A stretch of DNA of 64,000 bases from Thermodesulfovibrio aggregans (GCF_001514535.1 NZ_BCNO01000002.1:62001-126000); one strand, 5' to 3'. Shown: positions 36,617 through 48,920, counted from the stretch's first letter. Numbers and translations are program-made. Notes: generated by a model not told the origin, from the sequence alone.

Positions 36617-39600
36617 TTAATTGTTACCTCCATAAATGTGATATGCAAGTTCCAATAGTCTTTGGGCTATTTCATTTCTTTTATTGAACAGATTAACCTC
36701 ATTTTTGGTAAGGTATGGATGTGTCTCTTCTGCTACACTTCCTATTCTTGTTTGTTTAGATGGTTCTCTTTGTTTCAATAGATGAGCAATTATAAATGAC
36801 TTTAATCTTTTTTGTTTTGAGTAGTTTTCCCAGAAATCAACTGAGTTTATTTCTCCTTTGATAATTGATAAAATGTCCTGTGTTAGGGTAACCAGGAAAT
36901 TAATTTGATTTTCATCATAATTTTCTATAGGCTCCTTACCCAAGATCATCTGTTTTAGTAATCCAAAAAATGGCATTTCTTTTTTCGGATCAAATCCAAA
37001 GTTTTTTTCGGCATCTCTTCCTTTTTTAATTTCACCTCTCAGGTTTTCTAATTCCTGAGCCAGTAAGTCCCAATTTTCTTTGTATTCTTCAAGTATCTTT
37101 TTCAATCTATCTGAAAAGCGCTCATATAACTCAGGGTCTTCCTCAAAGTGTTTTTCAATATGTTCTCTTATCGCATATTCCAATTCTTCTGCTCTGGCTT
37201 TTGAGGTCTTTTGCCTTGATTTCGGAATAAAATCCTCTGATAGCAGTGGAATAGGCGGAATCTTTGGATCTATTCCTTTTGATACTAAGTATTCCTCTAC
37301 AATTTCTCTTATCTTTTTACTCGCATCTTTTATGCTGAGTTTATCATCTCTGTATCTCTGTCTTGCAGATTCTTTTATGAAGTTGATAATTTTTAGGTCT
37401 GTTGTATATTTTAAGGCTTCCGGATCGGGAAGAACTTTGTCCAGTGCCCTATTGAATGTACGAACAACGTTTATAAATTCATCTCTTATTTCTTCATCTA
37501 CCAGTAAATCTATACATTCTTCGACATTTTCTCGCCAGTTGTCAATTTGAAATTTTTTGAAGAAATCTTCAATCTGACTGTGTGTATATCTAAGTTCATC
37601 TTTAGTCCTTGCTTTATTGACAACGACCTGACTTATCTCTTCAATATCCTCATCAGCGTATATTGCAAGAGCTTCCTTTAAATGTTTCAAAACACCAACA
37701 TAATCGACCACAAAGCCACAGTATTTATTTTTATAAACTCTATTAACCCTTGCAATTGCCTGTAAAAGCCTATGTTCTTTGAGGACATTATCAAGGTACA
37801 GAACCTGCTCTATTGGAGCATCAAAACCTGTAATAAGCATCTCGTTTACCACAATTATACTGACATCTCCGTTTATTCCACTTTGTTCGTCGGTTTTGTC
37901 AAATGGCATCTTAAAACTTTTTATATTTCTGTCGTGTTCGTTAACATCTGTATATTCTCTTTTATAAATTTGCGGGTCATCGTTGGGTGCACCGGATATT
38001 ATAACGGCTACTTTAAGCCTTTTCAGTGTATCTATGTCAAGATTATAGGGATTATTTTTTTCCAGTTCTGCTATTTTTTCTTTAAGGGCATTCTCAAGTT
38101 TTTCTTTATACCTTATTGCTGCAAGTCTTGATACAGCAACAACCTGAGCTTTAAAACCATTAGGGAAAACATGGGTTATATAGTGTTCTATCATATCTTT
38201 TGCCTTGTCCCTTATTACATTTGCATCTTCAAGATAAGCCCGCCAGGTATATCTTCCCATAATCTGCCGTTTTTGTTTCTCATCAACTGCGTGGAAGACA
38301 TCTTCAAATTTTGCATTAGCAGCATCTTCGTCGGAGATTTCTGCTGAATGTGTCCTTCCTTCGTATACAATTTCAACTGTTACCCCATCCTTAACAGATT
38401 GACTTATAGTATACTTATCAATGTAATCGCCAAAGGTAAGCTCAGTTTTTTCTATTGGTGTGCCGGTAAAGGCTATTTTTATTGAGTTTGGAAGAGCTTT
38501 TCTTAAATTGGCTCCTAAAATATTGTATTGAGTTCTGTGAGCCTCATCTATCATTACAAGAATTTTATCAGAGTTGTTAAGCAGTGGAAATTCTTCTCCA
38601 AGCTCCCTTTCCTGAAATTTATGTATCATTGCCATTACTAAATCGGGCGTATTTGTTCTTAGAAATTCTTTCAATTTTTCAATGCTGTCGGCGTGGTGAA
38701 TAGTGTAACCCACACTTTTTGAAGTTTCTTTGAGTTGTTTTTCAAGTTGTTCCCTGTCTGTTATAAAGACGATTTTAAAATCACTTAGATCAGGATCCCG
38801 ATAAATAGCTCTCACAGTTTGCATCATTGTCAAAGATTTACCTGACCCCTGTGTATGCCAGACTATACCACCTTTTTCTTCTGGTGTTTTCCCTCCCTTG
38901 ATTTTGTTGATTATTTTTTTTACAGTCCTGAATTGTTGATACCTTGGAGCGATTTTAATCAAACCTGTGCCTTTGGAATCTTCAACAAAAAGAGTAAAAA
39001 TGCGAAGTATATCCAGTAAATTACTTTTTGTAAGTGTTCCTTGAACCAGCAATTCCTGGCTTGTAACTATACTTTTTTCACTTATGTCTGAAAGTGTATA
39101 AGGATATGGATCTTTCCATTCATTGAAATGCTCATATTCTGATGTTATAGTGCCTAATTTTGCCACCTGATTGGATGTAGCAATCATAAATAGGTTATAC
39201 CAGAAAAGTTTTTCATTTCCCTCTCTTATACCTCTTCTGTTTGCATATCTCATAAGTTGAGTTATGGCTTCATTTACAGGGTCTGCTATTGCTGGGGATT
39301 TGCACTCTACAACAACCAAAGGCATGCCGTTGACAAAAAGGACTATATCGGGAATTATGTGTTTTTCAGTGCCTGGAATGTTCACTTTAAATTGAGAAAT
39401 GGCAATGAAAGAATTGTTTTCTGGGTTTTGAAAATCTATGTATCTCACTGTTGGACTTCTTTCCCCTGTTTTTTTATTTTCCGAGACAGAAGTATTTTCT
39501 AAGAGTAAATCGTGGATTTCTCTGTTGGCTTCAAGCAAAGAATTGGCCTGTGGTGTTGTTATTCTTCGCACAACTTCGTTTATCTGGTCATCTTCTATCC

Positions 39601-39838
39601 ATTGATTTATTCTCTTAATAGATGCTTTAAGTTCGTCTTCAAGAATTACTCCTCTAAAACTTTCTCTAAACTTTATAGTATTACCGTAAACAGGTTCGCC
39701 ATTACTATCAAAGCTGATAATTTCTCTTACATCCTCAGGATTATCTTTATTTTGCCTGTAAATCTTCCAACCAATCCTTTGAAGATGTGTAAGAAACGGG
39801 TTTTCTACATAATGTTCTTCGTCAAGTTTGGCATACAT
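36617..39838 (-). CDS. hsdR: Type I restriction enzyme subunit R
   Basis: 1073 residues. An N-terminal PD-(D/E)xK nuclease (IPDIVLFVNGMPLVVVECKS, about 165-190) is followed by a superfamily 2 helicase with Walker A in HTQGSGKSLTMM (about 330), the DEAH box in VMIDEAHRTQ, and motif VI region ARVNRVYK. It translocates DNA and cuts it at a distance when complexed with HsdM and HsdS. The C-terminal helical part is full length, so it looks functional. It follows hsdS after a short broken gene; the ribosome site AAGGAGG precedes the ATG. Confidence 0.95.
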   Translation of the reverse strand: MYAKLDEEHYVENPFLTHLQRIGWKIYRQNKDNPEDVREIISFDSNGEPVYGNTIKFRESFRGVILEDELKASIKRINQWIEDDQINEVVRRITTPQANSLLEANREIHDLLLENTSVSENKKTGERSPTVRYIDFQNPENNSFIAISQFKVNIPGTEKHIIPDIVLFVNGMPLVVVECKSPAIADPVNEAITQLMRYANRRGIREGNEKLFWYNLFMIATSNQVAKLGTITSEYEHFNEWKDPYPYTLSDISEKSIVTSQELLVQGTLTKSNLLDILRIFTLFVEDSKGTGLIKIAPRYQQFRTVKKIINKIKGGKTPEEKGGIVWHTQGSGKSLTMMQTVRAIYRDPDLSDFKIVFITDREQLEKQLKETSKSVGYTIHHADSIEKLKEFLRTNTPDLVMAMIHKFQERELGEEFPLLNNSDKILVMIDEAHRTQYNILGANLRKALPNSIKIAFTGTPIEKTELTFGDYIDKYTISQSVKDGVTVEIVYEGRTHSAEISDEDAANAKFEDVFHAVDEKQKRQIMGRYTWRAYLEDANVIRDKAKDMIEHYITHVFPNGFKAQVVAVSRLAAIRYKEKLENALKEKIAELEKNNPYNLDIDTLKRLKVAVIISGAPNDDPQIYKREYTDVNEHDRNIKSFKMPFDKTDEQSGINGDVSIIVVNEMLITGFDAPIEQVLYLDNVLKEHRLLQAIARVNRVYKNKYCGFVVDYVGVLKHLKEALAIYADEDIEEISQVVVNKARTKDELRYTHSQIEDFFKKFQIDNWRENVEECIDLLVDEEIRDEFINVVRTFNRALDKVLPDPEALKYTTDLKIINFIKESARQRYRDDKLSIKDASKKIREIVEEYLVSKGIDPKIPPIPLLSEDFIPKSRQKTSKARAEELEYAIREHIEKHFEEDPELYERFSDRLKKILEEYKENWDLLAQELENLRGEIKKGRDAEKNFGFDPKKEMPFFGLLKQMILGKEPIENYDENQINFLVTLTQDILSIIKGEINSVDFWENYSKQKRLKSFIIAHLLKQREPSKQTRIGSVAEETHPYLTKNEVNLFNKRNEIAQRLLELAYHIYGGNN

Positions 39839-39867
39839 TTTTTAATCCTCCTTTTCAAGAAGAAAAT

Positions 39868-40017
39868 TTACTGCCTTTTCCAGCTAATGTCCACATCACT
39901 CTCACTGCTCTCTTCTCCTCTTGCATAAGAGCCAAAGAGAGCTATCTCACTTACACCAAATTTTTCCACTAAATAATTTTTATGTTCCTGTAAAATTTGA
40001 TGTATTTTATTTTTCAT
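39868..40017 (-). pseudogene. Truncated MNT-type nucleotidyltransferase
   Basis: Only 49 codons: the N-terminal helix and the catalytic hairpin ALFGSYARGEESSESDVDI, which has the GSYxRG-x8-DxD motif of minimal nucleotidyltransferases (MntA-type antitoxins). The usual C-terminal half is missing; after DVDI the frame runs into SWKRQ and stop. Another frame yields LEKAVNFLLEKED, so part of the original tail may remain out of frame. It overlaps the hsdS stop by 4 bases (ATGA). Probably an inactive remnant, although a short functional peptide cannot be excluded. Confidence 0.6.
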
Positions 40018-41249
40018 TTTTTGTCTTCTTCCTCAATTAATTTATTTACCCTAACCTTTCCTGTAAGCAAATCTTCCATCAAACCTTTTTTGATACGCTC
40101 AAGTTTTTGCTTGTAGGCTTCTTCTTTTTCTATGGTGTTGTCTATCTGTGAAAGAATTTCAGCAATGCGCTGTTGCTCGAGGAGGGGAGGGAGAGGGATT
40201 TGAATTTTTTTCACTATTGTTGTGTTTAAATTTCCTTGTGTTCCTATTTGACCCAAAGAATTTATTTCTGTTTCTTTAAGCTCAAGTAAGTAATACAGAA
40301 ATTCCGATATTATTCTATTAGAAAGATCTTTTAATGCCACAAAACCATCGTGTATACAAGAATGTATCTTAACAATTGTTGGTCGCCCAATTGTTGCACA
40401 TATGCTCATAATAACTTCATTCGGTTCTACTTTTACGCTTTTTTCCTCTCCTATTTTTGAAAGGTATTGATTAGTCTCTAATAAATACTTTCCCTTAATA
40501 TCTTCAATTCGTATCCATGCTCTACCTATTCCTTTTTGAGTAAAGTAAATTGGATCATCAATAGGTCTTGGAGAAGCTCCTCTCTTAACATTACAAACTT
40601 CCCCCAATCTCACAACTTCCCACTCTTCTGGAATTCTTCCAATTGGTGAATCTTTAAATTTATGTGTTTTCTCACTTCGTATTTTTCCATTTTCATCAAT
40701 GCCTTTTGTGAGTAAATCCTGCATCAAGCCCTGTTTTATACGTTTGTATTTCTCTATGATTTTTTCAGTTTTTTCTATGGCATTGTCAACAGTTTCAAAG
40801 ATTTCTGCAATTTTTTGCTGTTCGGGGAGGGGAGGAAGTGAGATTTGAAATTTTGAGAATTCCGAAATCCAAAATCGCTTATGCTCACTTCCAGGTTTAA
40901 AGTTTAATATTTGTAATATGCAATATGCTACATATAAATTATTTTCTTCATTTTTTGTATTTAGTATTTTTATTGCAGAGGATTTTAATTTAAAAGGGAA
41001 ATTGATATATTTACTTTCAGTTGTAAAATCATCAAAAATAATTACGGGCAAGTTTTCAAATATTCCAAATTTTTCATCAGTATAACCTAAAATAAAAGTT
41101 TTTCCTGGAGTCAAAACAGGGATACCACTATTTTTATCATAATTTTCATTTTTTACTAGATATTTTGTAGGTTGTTCATACTTTAAAATCTCCCCCAACC
41201 TTACCCTTTTCCACCCTTCTGGAACTTTTATATTGTCATTCATTTGCAT
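40014..41249 (-). CDS. hsdS: Type I restriction-modification specificity subunit
   Basis: 411 residues with the classical double layout: target recognition domain 1, conserved helix region ([20 protein letters not shown]...GLMQDLL), target recognition domain 2, and the second conserved region ([20 protein letters not shown]...GLMEDLL). Each domain reads one half of a split DNA target. The two conserved regions are similar at DNA level as well. It overlaps hsdM by 14 bases and is upstream of hsdR on the same transcript. The target site cannot be predicted from sequence. Confidence 0.94.
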   Translation of the reverse strand: MQMNDNIKVPEGWKRVRLGEILKYEQPTKYLVKNENYDKNSGIPVLTPGKTFILGYTDEKFGIFENLPVIIFDDFTTESKYINFPFKLKSSAIKILNTKNEENNLYVAYCILQILNFKPGSEHKRFWISEFSKFQISLPPLPEQQKIAEIFETVDNAIEKTEKIIEKYKRIKQGLMQDLLTKGIDENGKIRSEKTHKFKDSPIGRIPEEWEVVRLGEVCNVKRGASPRPIDDPIYFTQKGIGRAWIRIEDIKGKYLLETNQYLSKIGEEKSVKVEPNEVIMSICATIGRPTIVKIHSCIHDGFVALKDLSNRIISEFLYYLLELKETEINSLGQIGTQGNLNTTIVKKIQIPLPPLLEQQRIAEILSQIDNTIEKEEAYKQKLERIKKGLMEDLLTGKVRVNKLIEEEDKK

Positions 41250-43677
41250 ACCCCAGTTGTTTTAAAAATTCATTAAGTTTTTTTACCTCCTCATCTCTCT
41301 CTGTTATCAGCTGATTTAAAGAAATTTTATAATTATCCCATAACTTTTCAAAAATTTTTATAACTTCTTTCTTTTCAGCGTTTATGTATTTTTCTAACCC
41401 TTGTTTTAGGGTTTCTTTAAATTTTTCCAAAAGCAACTCTTTTGCTTCTTCCTCGGTCAATGTTTCTCTTTTTTGTTTTACGCTTTCTTCAAGTGTTTGT
41501 TGTTTTTGTTTTAGTTCTTTGTTTATTTTTTTCAATTCTTTGTCTTTTTCCTCTATTTTTCTGATCAAATCTTGCCACTTCTGTGCTTCTTTAATTGCTG
41601 CTTCCTGCTTGCTTGATAATAAATCATTAATAATTTGTTTTAAAAATTCTTTTACTTTGCCTGCTGTTTTTTGTCCCTGTTCTTCCTCATCCCAGTCTTC
41701 CACTTCTTCAAGAATTTCGTTTAATTCACCTTCTGTCTGTGCAATGTTGCTTTCAATTTCTTCAATCTCTTCTAACTCCTTTGCAAAAAACTTCCTTTCA
41801 ATCATCTCATCATCAATAAGCATTTTACTCCACCCAGACGAAACCACAGTTTTAAAATCATACTTTAAATCTTCCCACCAGTTGACAAATACGCCAGCAA
41901 TTTTAAATTCATCCAGTAATCCTAAAGGCAGTAACTTCTCTTTTAAACTTTTCAAGGCTTTCTCTCTGAAGTTCCAGAGATTATTATTCTTAGGAAATGC
42001 CTCAATATCTTTTTCAACATCAGCCCACCATTCGTTTAGTTTATGGAAATGTCTATCATACGTTTCTTTTACACCTGCGTAATTTTCAATAATTTCCTTT
42101 ATTTTGCTTTTTTCATCAATATCACTTATAAAGTCAAGGCTTTCATTATCTGTTTCAGTAAATAAGTTATCCACCTTAAGATTAAACTTCTCCATCTGTT
42201 GTTTATAAAGCTCAAGCTCCTGTTTTGGTATGTGTCCGTTTATGTGGTGATGGACATTTTCTATTTCTGGCTCGGGTGAATTATCCACATATCTGCGAAT
42301 ATTTAAATTAAAATCGTTTTCTTCTATTTCTTTGATATCTACAAGCCTTGAATATTTTGGAATTTCTAAATTGTTATCAAACACTGTAACAATCTTTTCA
42401 ATATCCTCAGGTCTTAAATAATTTTGATTTCTTCCTTCTCCATATTCTCTGTCTGCGTTGATAAATAAAATCTTGTTTTTAAGATGCTCTGGCTTTCTTT
42501 TATTGATGACAACAATACATGCAGGAATGCCTGTATTATAGAAAAGTTTTGGTGGTAATCCTATTATTGCCTGAATAAGGTCATCTTTAACTATACCTTC
42601 TCTTATAACTTTTTCCTGCCCGCCTCTAAACAAAACACCATGGGGCATAACAGTTGCCATTATCCCATCTGGTTTTAAGCTTGCAATCATATGCTGCAGG
42701 AACATCAAATCTGCCTTTTTACCAGTCTCTGGCGTAAAGCCATATTTAAACCTTTCAGGGAACTGCATATTTGCTTTTGTATAGTTTTGAGAAAAAGGCG
42801 GATTTGCTAAAACCCTATCAAATTGTCTAATGTAACCCTTCTCAACAAACTTTGGTGTGGTAAGTGTATCCTCATTCTCAATATGTGCATCCGGGATATC
42901 GTGAAGTATCATGTTCATTTTGCAAATAGACCAGGTTACTCCATTATTTTCCTGTCCGTAAAGAGCCAGATTCTTGGGATTTTGACCTTTTTCCTCTACA
43001 TATTGTCTTGCTTCAATTAAAAAACCACCAGACCCGACGGTTGGGTCGTAAATTCTCATGCCTTCCTGGGGTTTTACAAGTCTTACCATTAAGGTTTTCA
43101 CATGCGGTGGAGTATAAAATTCTCCGCCCTTTTTCCCTGCCGAGTCGGCAAATTCTTTGAGTAAGTATTCATAAGCTGCTCCGAGAAGGTCGGGAAATTC
43201 AAAATCCTCGTTTCTTAAACGGTATTTATTAAAATGGTGGATTAAGTCGATAAGTTGCTGGTCTTTCAGGCGAGTTTTACCCTTCACAGCATTGAAATCT
43301 ATATGTTTCAAAACACCATCAAGTTCAGGGTTTGCTTCTTCCAAAGCTGCAAGTGCTTTATTTAGCTGATTGCCAACATCTTCTTTTAAGCTCAAAATAT
43401 TTTTCCATCGGGCTCTTTCTGGAACGAAAAAGGTATCGCCATAGGTAGTTTGATCTTCTAAAAGTTCTTCTATTTGCTTTTCAGAAAATCCCTGGTTTTT
43501 AAATTCTTCAAAAAGTTTTTCTCTCTTTTCCTCAAACACATCTGACATACGCTTCAAAAAAAGCATACCGAAGATGTATTCTTTATATTCGGAGGCATCC
43601 ATTTTGCCTCTTAAAATGTCGGCAGCTTTAAATAGGTGGGTCTCAAGTTGCCTAAGTGTAATCTTTCCGTTATTCAT
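41236..43677 (-). CDS. hsdM: Type I restriction-modification methyltransferase subunit
   Basis: 813 residues, longer than the common 500-550. It transfers methyl groups to adenine N6. The SAM-binding motif [13 protein letters not shown] (about 210) and catalytic NPPF (in VLANPPFSQ, about 290) are present, as is an N-terminal helical HsdM_N domain ([20 protein letters not shown]). The last 320 residues are highly charged and likely coiled coil ([18 protein letters not shown]), which probably supports HsdS/HsdR assembly. It is the first gene of the hsd operon. The ribosome site AGGAGAATAGG precedes the ATG. Confidence 0.94.
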   Translation of the reverse strand: MNNGKITLRQLETHLFKAADILRGKMDASEYKEYIFGMLFLKRMSDVFEEKREKLFEEFKNQGFSEKQIEELLEDQTTYGDTFFVPERARWKNILSLKEDVGNQLNKALAALEEANPELDGVLKHIDFNAVKGKTRLKDQQLIDLIHHFNKYRLRNEDFEFPDLLGAAYEYLLKEFADSAGKKGGEFYTPPHVKTLMVRLVKPQEGMRIYDPTVGSGGFLIEARQYVEEKGQNPKNLALYGQENNGVTWSICKMNMILHDIPDAHIENEDTLTTPKFVEKGYIRQFDRVLANPPFSQNYTKANMQFPERFKYGFTPETGKKADLMFLQHMIASLKPDGIMATVMPHGVLFRGGQEKVIREGIVKDDLIQAIIGLPPKLFYNTGIPACIVVINKRKPEHLKNKILFINADREYGEGRNQNYLRPEDIEKIVTVFDNNLEIPKYSRLVDIKEIEENDFNLNIRRYVDNSPEPEIENVHHHINGHIPKQELELYKQQMEKFNLKVDNLFTETDNESLDFISDIDEKSKIKEIIENYAGVKETYDRHFHKLNEWWADVEKDIEAFPKNNNLWNFREKALKSLKEKLLPLGLLDEFKIAGVFVNWWEDLKYDFKTVVSSGWSKMLIDDEMIERKFFAKELEEIEEIESNIAQTEGELNEILEEVEDWDEEEQGQKTAGKVKEFLKQIINDLLSSKQEAAIKEAQKWQDLIRKIEEKDKELKKINKELKQKQQTLEESVKQKRETLTEEEAKELLLEKFKETLKQGLEKYINAEKKEVIKIFEKLWDNYKISLNQLITERDEEVKKLNEFLKQLGYANE

Positions 43678-43748
43678 ATCCTATTCTCCTACTTATGGTT
43701 GAGTTTTGTTCGGTATTTATATAACTAATTTTATTTCATTTTGCATAA

Positions 43749-43777
43749 ATTATACTATGTTTTACCCTGTCAAACAA
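43749..43777 (-). promoter_or_regulatory. Promoter of the hsd operon
   Basis: On the minus strand TTGTTT (43777-43772) and TATAAT (43754-43749) are separated by exactly 17 bases and lie about 70 bases before the hsdM ATG. The perfect -10 box and spacing support a housekeeping promoter for hsdM-hsdS-hsdR. Confidence 0.55.
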
Positions 43778-43855
43778 GGAAAATGGAGAAAAAAAAGATA
43801 AAATATCGCCAAAGTCAGACTTAAAATTGACATGTTTTAGAAAAGTGGGGGATCT

Positions 43856-44067
43856 ATGAAATGGATAATTCAGTATTCCAATAAAGCCTTAGATTTTATT
43901 AAGAGAGAAAAAATTTCTGACGAGGTTAAAACTGAAATAAAAAATTGATTTGGAAGGTTAAAGGAGAGAACATAAACCTTGATATAAAAAAACTAAAAGG
44001 AGAATGGTAAGGTTATTACAGAATAAAGAGAGGATTGATATTTACAAAGGAGCAAAGGAATCAATAA
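43856..44067 (+). pseudogene. Decayed RelE/ParE-family toxin gene
   Basis: The frame from ATG 43856 reads MKWIIQYSNKALDFIKREKI and continues to DEVKTEIKN before a TGA. After a one-base shift the same protein continues as GENINLDIKKLKGEW, stop, GYYRIKRGLIF, a recognisable RelE-type core. At least two stops and one frameshift show the gene is dead. No antitoxin gene is visible beside it. It lies in the 627-base gap 43678-44304 at the right edge of the island. Confidence 0.65.
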
Positions 44068-44133
44068 GGGATTTTTTAAGTCTATCCGAAGCAAAAATAA
44101 AATGCAATAAAATCAATAGGTTACAACCTGTTG

Positions 44134-44163
44134 ACGCGGGTTCGATTCCCGCCGCCTCCACCA
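44134..44163 (+). other. Isolated 3' end of a tmRNA (ssrA) gene, probable att scar
   Basis: GACGCGGGTTCGATTCCCGC followed by CGCCTCC, A and an encoded CCA. The T arm GCGGG-TTCGATT-CCCGC is perfect (44136-44152). The acceptor half CGCCTCC places U at position 70, as in tmRNA and tRNA-Ala. The preceding GACGCGGGTTCGA string is typical of tmRNA 3' ends. No tmRNA 5' half, pseudoknots or tag frame exist upstream, so this is only the 3' piece left when an element integrates into ssrA. Confidence 0.6.
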
Positions 44164-44269
44164 ACAGAGATAATCCTTCCATGAAAATTGTAAAAAGTAA
44201 ATGCCTCTCACATCTGAGATAGACTATCTAAAGATTTTCAAAAATTAGCTAACATACTAATCTATGTGT

Positions 44270-44275
44270 TATAAT
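44270..44275 (+). promoter_or_regulatory. -10 box upstream of ilvC
   Basis: TATAAT 29 bases before the ilvC ATG; the -35 region is poor (AGCTAA at 17-base spacing). The ATG is preceded by GGAGGTGG. No leader peptide or terminator is seen between 44164 and 44304. Confidence 0.4.
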
Positions 44276-44289
44276 TTTTAAATTTTTAG

Positions 44290-45931
<1,642 letters not shown>

Positions 45932-45935
<4 letters not shown>

Positions 45936-46711
45936 TAAGACCTAAAAGAAAAATAAAAGATCCGGATAGAAAACCAAGAAAAGGTGTTTACATTCTTCCA
46001 AATGCTCTTACACTTTGTGGGATGTTTTTAGGCTTTTATGCAATAATATCAGCTATAAATGGAAAATTCATTCACTCCGCGTGGGCGATAATCTTAGCTA
46101 ACATATTTGATGGACTCGATGGACTGGTTGCAAGACTTACAAAAACAACTACCCGTTTTGGTATTGAGCTTGATTCTCTATCAGATCTCGTTAGTTTTGG
46201 GATAGCTCCTGCAATTCTCATTTACAAATGGGGGTTGTCAGATTTCGGAAGAGTTGGTTTTGCAATAGCCTTTTTATTTGTTGCCTGCGGAGCTCTAAGA
46301 CTTGCAAGGTTCAACATTCAAGTAGGTTTTACTAAATCATTTAAAGGACTGCCAATACCTGGAGCTGCCACAATGCTTGCTGCTATAGTTATTTTTTGTC
46401 AGGAAATACTAAATTTTGTTCCCCATAGAGATTTAATTTTCCCTGTAATTACTTTCATTCTATCGCTTTTGATGGTCAGCAATCTTAAATTTCATGGACT
46501 TAAAGAGATTGATTTTAGAGAAAAAAAACCTTTCTGGATACTTTTATTTTTTATGCTCATATTAATCTTTATAGTAATCCATCCAAATTTTGCAATATTC
46601 ATACTTGTAAGTGTTTATGTTTTTTCAGGTATAATTGAAAATATAATAATTTTAATCAAAAAAAGAAAACAAAAAACTGAGGTGGAAGATGAGAAGAATA
46701 AAGATATTTGA
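45932..46711 (+). CDS. pssA: CDP-diacylglycerol-serine O-phosphatidyltransferase
   Basis: 259 residues with about seven membrane spans. The CDP-alcohol phosphatidyltransferase motif is present as [18 protein letters not shown] followed by ELDSLSD, which holds the four catalytic aspartates in the pattern DGxxAR-x8-G-x3-D-x3-D. It makes phosphatidylserine, the substrate for the preceding psd product, so the two form a pathway pair. It overlaps psd by 4 bases and leuA by 23 bases. Confidence 0.94.
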
Positions 46712-48203
46712 TACAACTTTGAGAGATGGAGAGCAGTCTCCCGGAGCTTCAATGAATGTAGAAGAAAAAATTCAGGTTGCAAAACAGCTAAAAAAACTTG
46801 GAGTTGACATAATAGAGGCAGGTTTCCCAATTGCCTCACCAGGTGATTTTGAAGCAGTAAACAGAATTTCAAAGGAAGTAAAAGGCTTAGTCATTGCCGG
46901 GCTTTGCAGAGCACGGGATGAAGATATTGAAAGGGCTGCAGAAGCTTTAAAGCCTGCAGAACAGAGAAGAATTCACACATTTATTGCCACATCAGATATT
47001 CATCTTAAATACAAACTTAGAATGGACCGTCAGCAGGTAATTGAGGCAGCAGTTAAAGCAGTTAAGAAAGCAAGACAGTACACTGATGATGTTGAGTTTT
47101 CAGCTGAAGATGCTACCCGTTCTGACTGGGATTATCTGTGTAAAGTAACTGAAGAAGTAATAAAAGCAGGTGCTACTACTGTAAACATACCTGACACAGT
47201 GGGTTACACCATCCCTCAGGAATATGGAGAGCTTATTGAATATCTCATGAACAAAGTTCCAAACATTGACAAAGCTACAATTAGTGTTCACTGTCATAAT
47301 GACCTCGGTCTTGCTGTTGCTAATTCCCTTACGGCAATACTAAAAGGCGCAGGGCAAGTAGAGTGCACCATAAATGGAATTGGTGAAAGAGCAGGAAATG
47401 CTGCGCTGGAGGAAATTGTCATGGCACTTAAAGTTAGGGGAGACTTTTTCAAAGCAGATACAGGAATTGTTACTCAAGAGCTTTACAGAACAAGCAGACT
47501 TGTGAGCAAGATTACAGGAATGGTTGTTCAGCCCAATAAAGCAATTGTTGGAGCAAATGCCTTTGCGCATGAAGCAGGAATTCATCAGGACGGTGTTCTA
47601 AAAGAAAGAACAACCTATGAAATCATGAGACCTGAAGATATAGGAATTCCAAGTTCAAAAATTGTTCTTGGCAAACACTCGGGCCGACATGCGTTCAAGA
47701 AAAGACTTGAAGAGCTTGGCTTTAGCCTCACAGAAGACGAAATAAACAGAGCTTTTGAGAGATTTAAAAGGCTCGCTGATCAGAAAAAGTACATATTCAA
47801 CGAAGACATTGAAGCACTTGTTTCCGATGAAGTATTGAAAATTACAGAAGTGTATCAATTAATAGACCTTGAAATAGCAAGTGGAACAAAGAAAAAGCCA
47901 ACTGCTACAGTAAGAATGAAGATAAACGGAGAAGAAAAAGAAATTACCACCTCAGGTGATGGACCTGTTGATGCAGTATATAAAGCAATTACTGAACTTA
48001 CTGGCTCAAAGGCTGAATTAAATAAATTTGAAATAAAAGCAATCACCGGTGGAACAGATGCTCTTGGAGAGGTAACAGTTATACTTGAAGAAGGAGGGCA
48101 CACTGTGAGAGGACATGGTTCTGACACAGATATAATTGTTGCCTCTGCAAAAGCTTATATTAATGCTCTGAATAAGCTTGCACTAAGGAATTTGAAGGCT
48201 TAA
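46689..48203 (+). CDS. leuA: 2-Isopropylmalate synthase
   Basis: 504 residues. It condenses acetyl-CoA with 2-ketoisovalerate in the first leucine-specific step. [12 protein letters not shown] marks the metal and substrate site, HCHNDLG the second metal box, and [11 protein letters not shown] and [15 protein letters not shown] the rest of the barrel. A C-terminal LeuA allosteric domain (about 370-500) would bind leucine for feedback inhibition. The ATG has GAGGTGG just upstream and lies inside pssA. Its 3' end overlaps the convergent DUF815 gene by 21 bases with no visible terminator. Confidence 0.95.
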   Translation: MRRIKIFDTTLRDGEQSPGASMNVEEKIQVAKQLKKLGVDIIEAGFPIASPGDFEAVNRISKEVKGLVIAGLCRARDEDIERAAEALKPAEQRRIHTFIATSDIHLKYKLRMDRQQVIEAAVKAVKKARQYTDDVEFSAEDATRSDWDYLCKVTEEVIKAGATTVNIPDTVGYTIPQEYGELIEYLMNKVPNIDKATISVHCHNDLGLAVANSLTAILKGAGQVECTINGIGERAGNAALEEIVMALKVRGDFFKADTGIVTQELYRTSRLVSKITGMVVQPNKAIVGANAFAHEAGIHQDGVLKERTTYEIMRPEDIGIPSSKIVLGKHSGRHAFKKRLEELGFSLTEDEINRAFERFKRLADQKKYIFNEDIEALVSDEVLKITEVYQLIDLEIASGTKKKPTATVRMKINGEEKEITTSGDGPVDAVYKAITELTGSKAELNKFEIKAITGGTDALGEVTVILEEGGHTVRGHGSDTDIIVASAKAYINALNKLALRNLKA

Positions 48204-48920
48204 CACAAACTGATAGGCTGATCTCCCTGTTGTTCCATGAACCAAAGCCCATTCATGGGCTTTTTTTATTAATTCATTTTGGGACAAACTAATTCCATTC
48301 TTGCTGGCATAATGCTTTACTATTTCAAGATACTGCTCTTCCGAAAATCTATAAAATCCAATTCTCAATCCAAATCTCTCAATCAAGGAAGCACGCTCCT
48401 GAAGAGTATCCTCAGGGAAAAGTTCATTGTCAGACTGAGATACTGCTGGCATAAGAGTTCTTCTGTTTGAAGTAGCATAAATTACTGAATTTTCAGGGAA
48501 CTCCTCAAGCCCACCATCCATTATCAGTTTTAAGTCTCTAAACTCCTCTTCGTTTTCATTAAAAGAAAGGTCATCTATGAATATGATGCATCTGAACTGA
48601 GGATTTTCGTAAATAATGTCATAAAGATAAGAAATTGTGATGATATCACTCTTTAAAACTTGAATCATTCTAAGAGGAGTGTCCTTGAAATAGTTAAGCA
48701 AACTTTTTATTAGCGTGGTTTTACCTGTCCCTCTTTCACCCCATAATAGAACATTATTTACTCTTTTACCTTCAATAAAAGCCTTTGTGTTTTCAATAAG
48801 AAGTTTTTTCTGTTCTTCAATGCCGTAGAGTTCATCTATTTTTTGTGTAGGAATTCTAATAACAGGCTTTAATTGCTTTTCTTTTCCATTCCATATGAAT
48901 GCCTGAGATTTATTAAACAT
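48183..48920 (-). CDS. DUF815-family AAA ATPase
   Basis: 245 residues from ATG 48920. Walker A is [12 protein letters not shown] and Walker B is [21 protein letters not shown] is sensor 1. This matches the DUF815 group of AAA proteins; no function is established. An upstream ATG at 48989 would overlap ogt by 61 bases. The 48920 start is preferred because TATAAT at 48928-48933 on this strand lies 7 bases before it, suggesting an own leaderless transcript. Confidence 0.85.
   Translation of the reverse strand: MFNKSQAFIWNGKEKQLKPVIRIPTQKIDELYGIEEQKKLLIENTKAFIEGKRVNNVLLWGERGTGKTTLIKSLLNYFKDTPLRMIQVLKSDIITISYLYDIIYENPQFRCIIFIDDLSFNENEEEFRDLKLIMDGGLEEFPENSVIYATSNRRTLMPAVSQSDNELFPEDTLQERASLIERFGLRIGFYRFSEEQYLEIVKHYASKNGISLSQNELIKKAHEWALVHGTTGRSAYQFVLSLQIP

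Noticed and set aside
41384-42082. A 232-codon open frame on the plus strand opposite hsdM
   Set aside because: It is Ser/Phe/Leu-rich with no family pattern and mirrors the Lys/Glu-rich coiled-coil coding sequence of hsdM.
43937-43960. The TGA in the RelE-like frame read as selenocysteine because selB is present
   Set aside because: A one-base frameshift and further stop codons follow, no SECIS-like hairpin was seen, and RelE proteins do not contain selenocysteine.
43856-44163. A complete tmRNA gene ending at 44163
   Set aside because: No 5' acceptor strand able to pair with CGCCTCC, no tag reading frame and no pseudoknots; the interval instead holds a RelE-like relic.
34841-44163. tRNA-Ala 3' end and ssrA fragment as a matched attL/attR pair
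   Set aside because: Outside the conserved T-loop the two sequences differ, so they are not a direct repeat.
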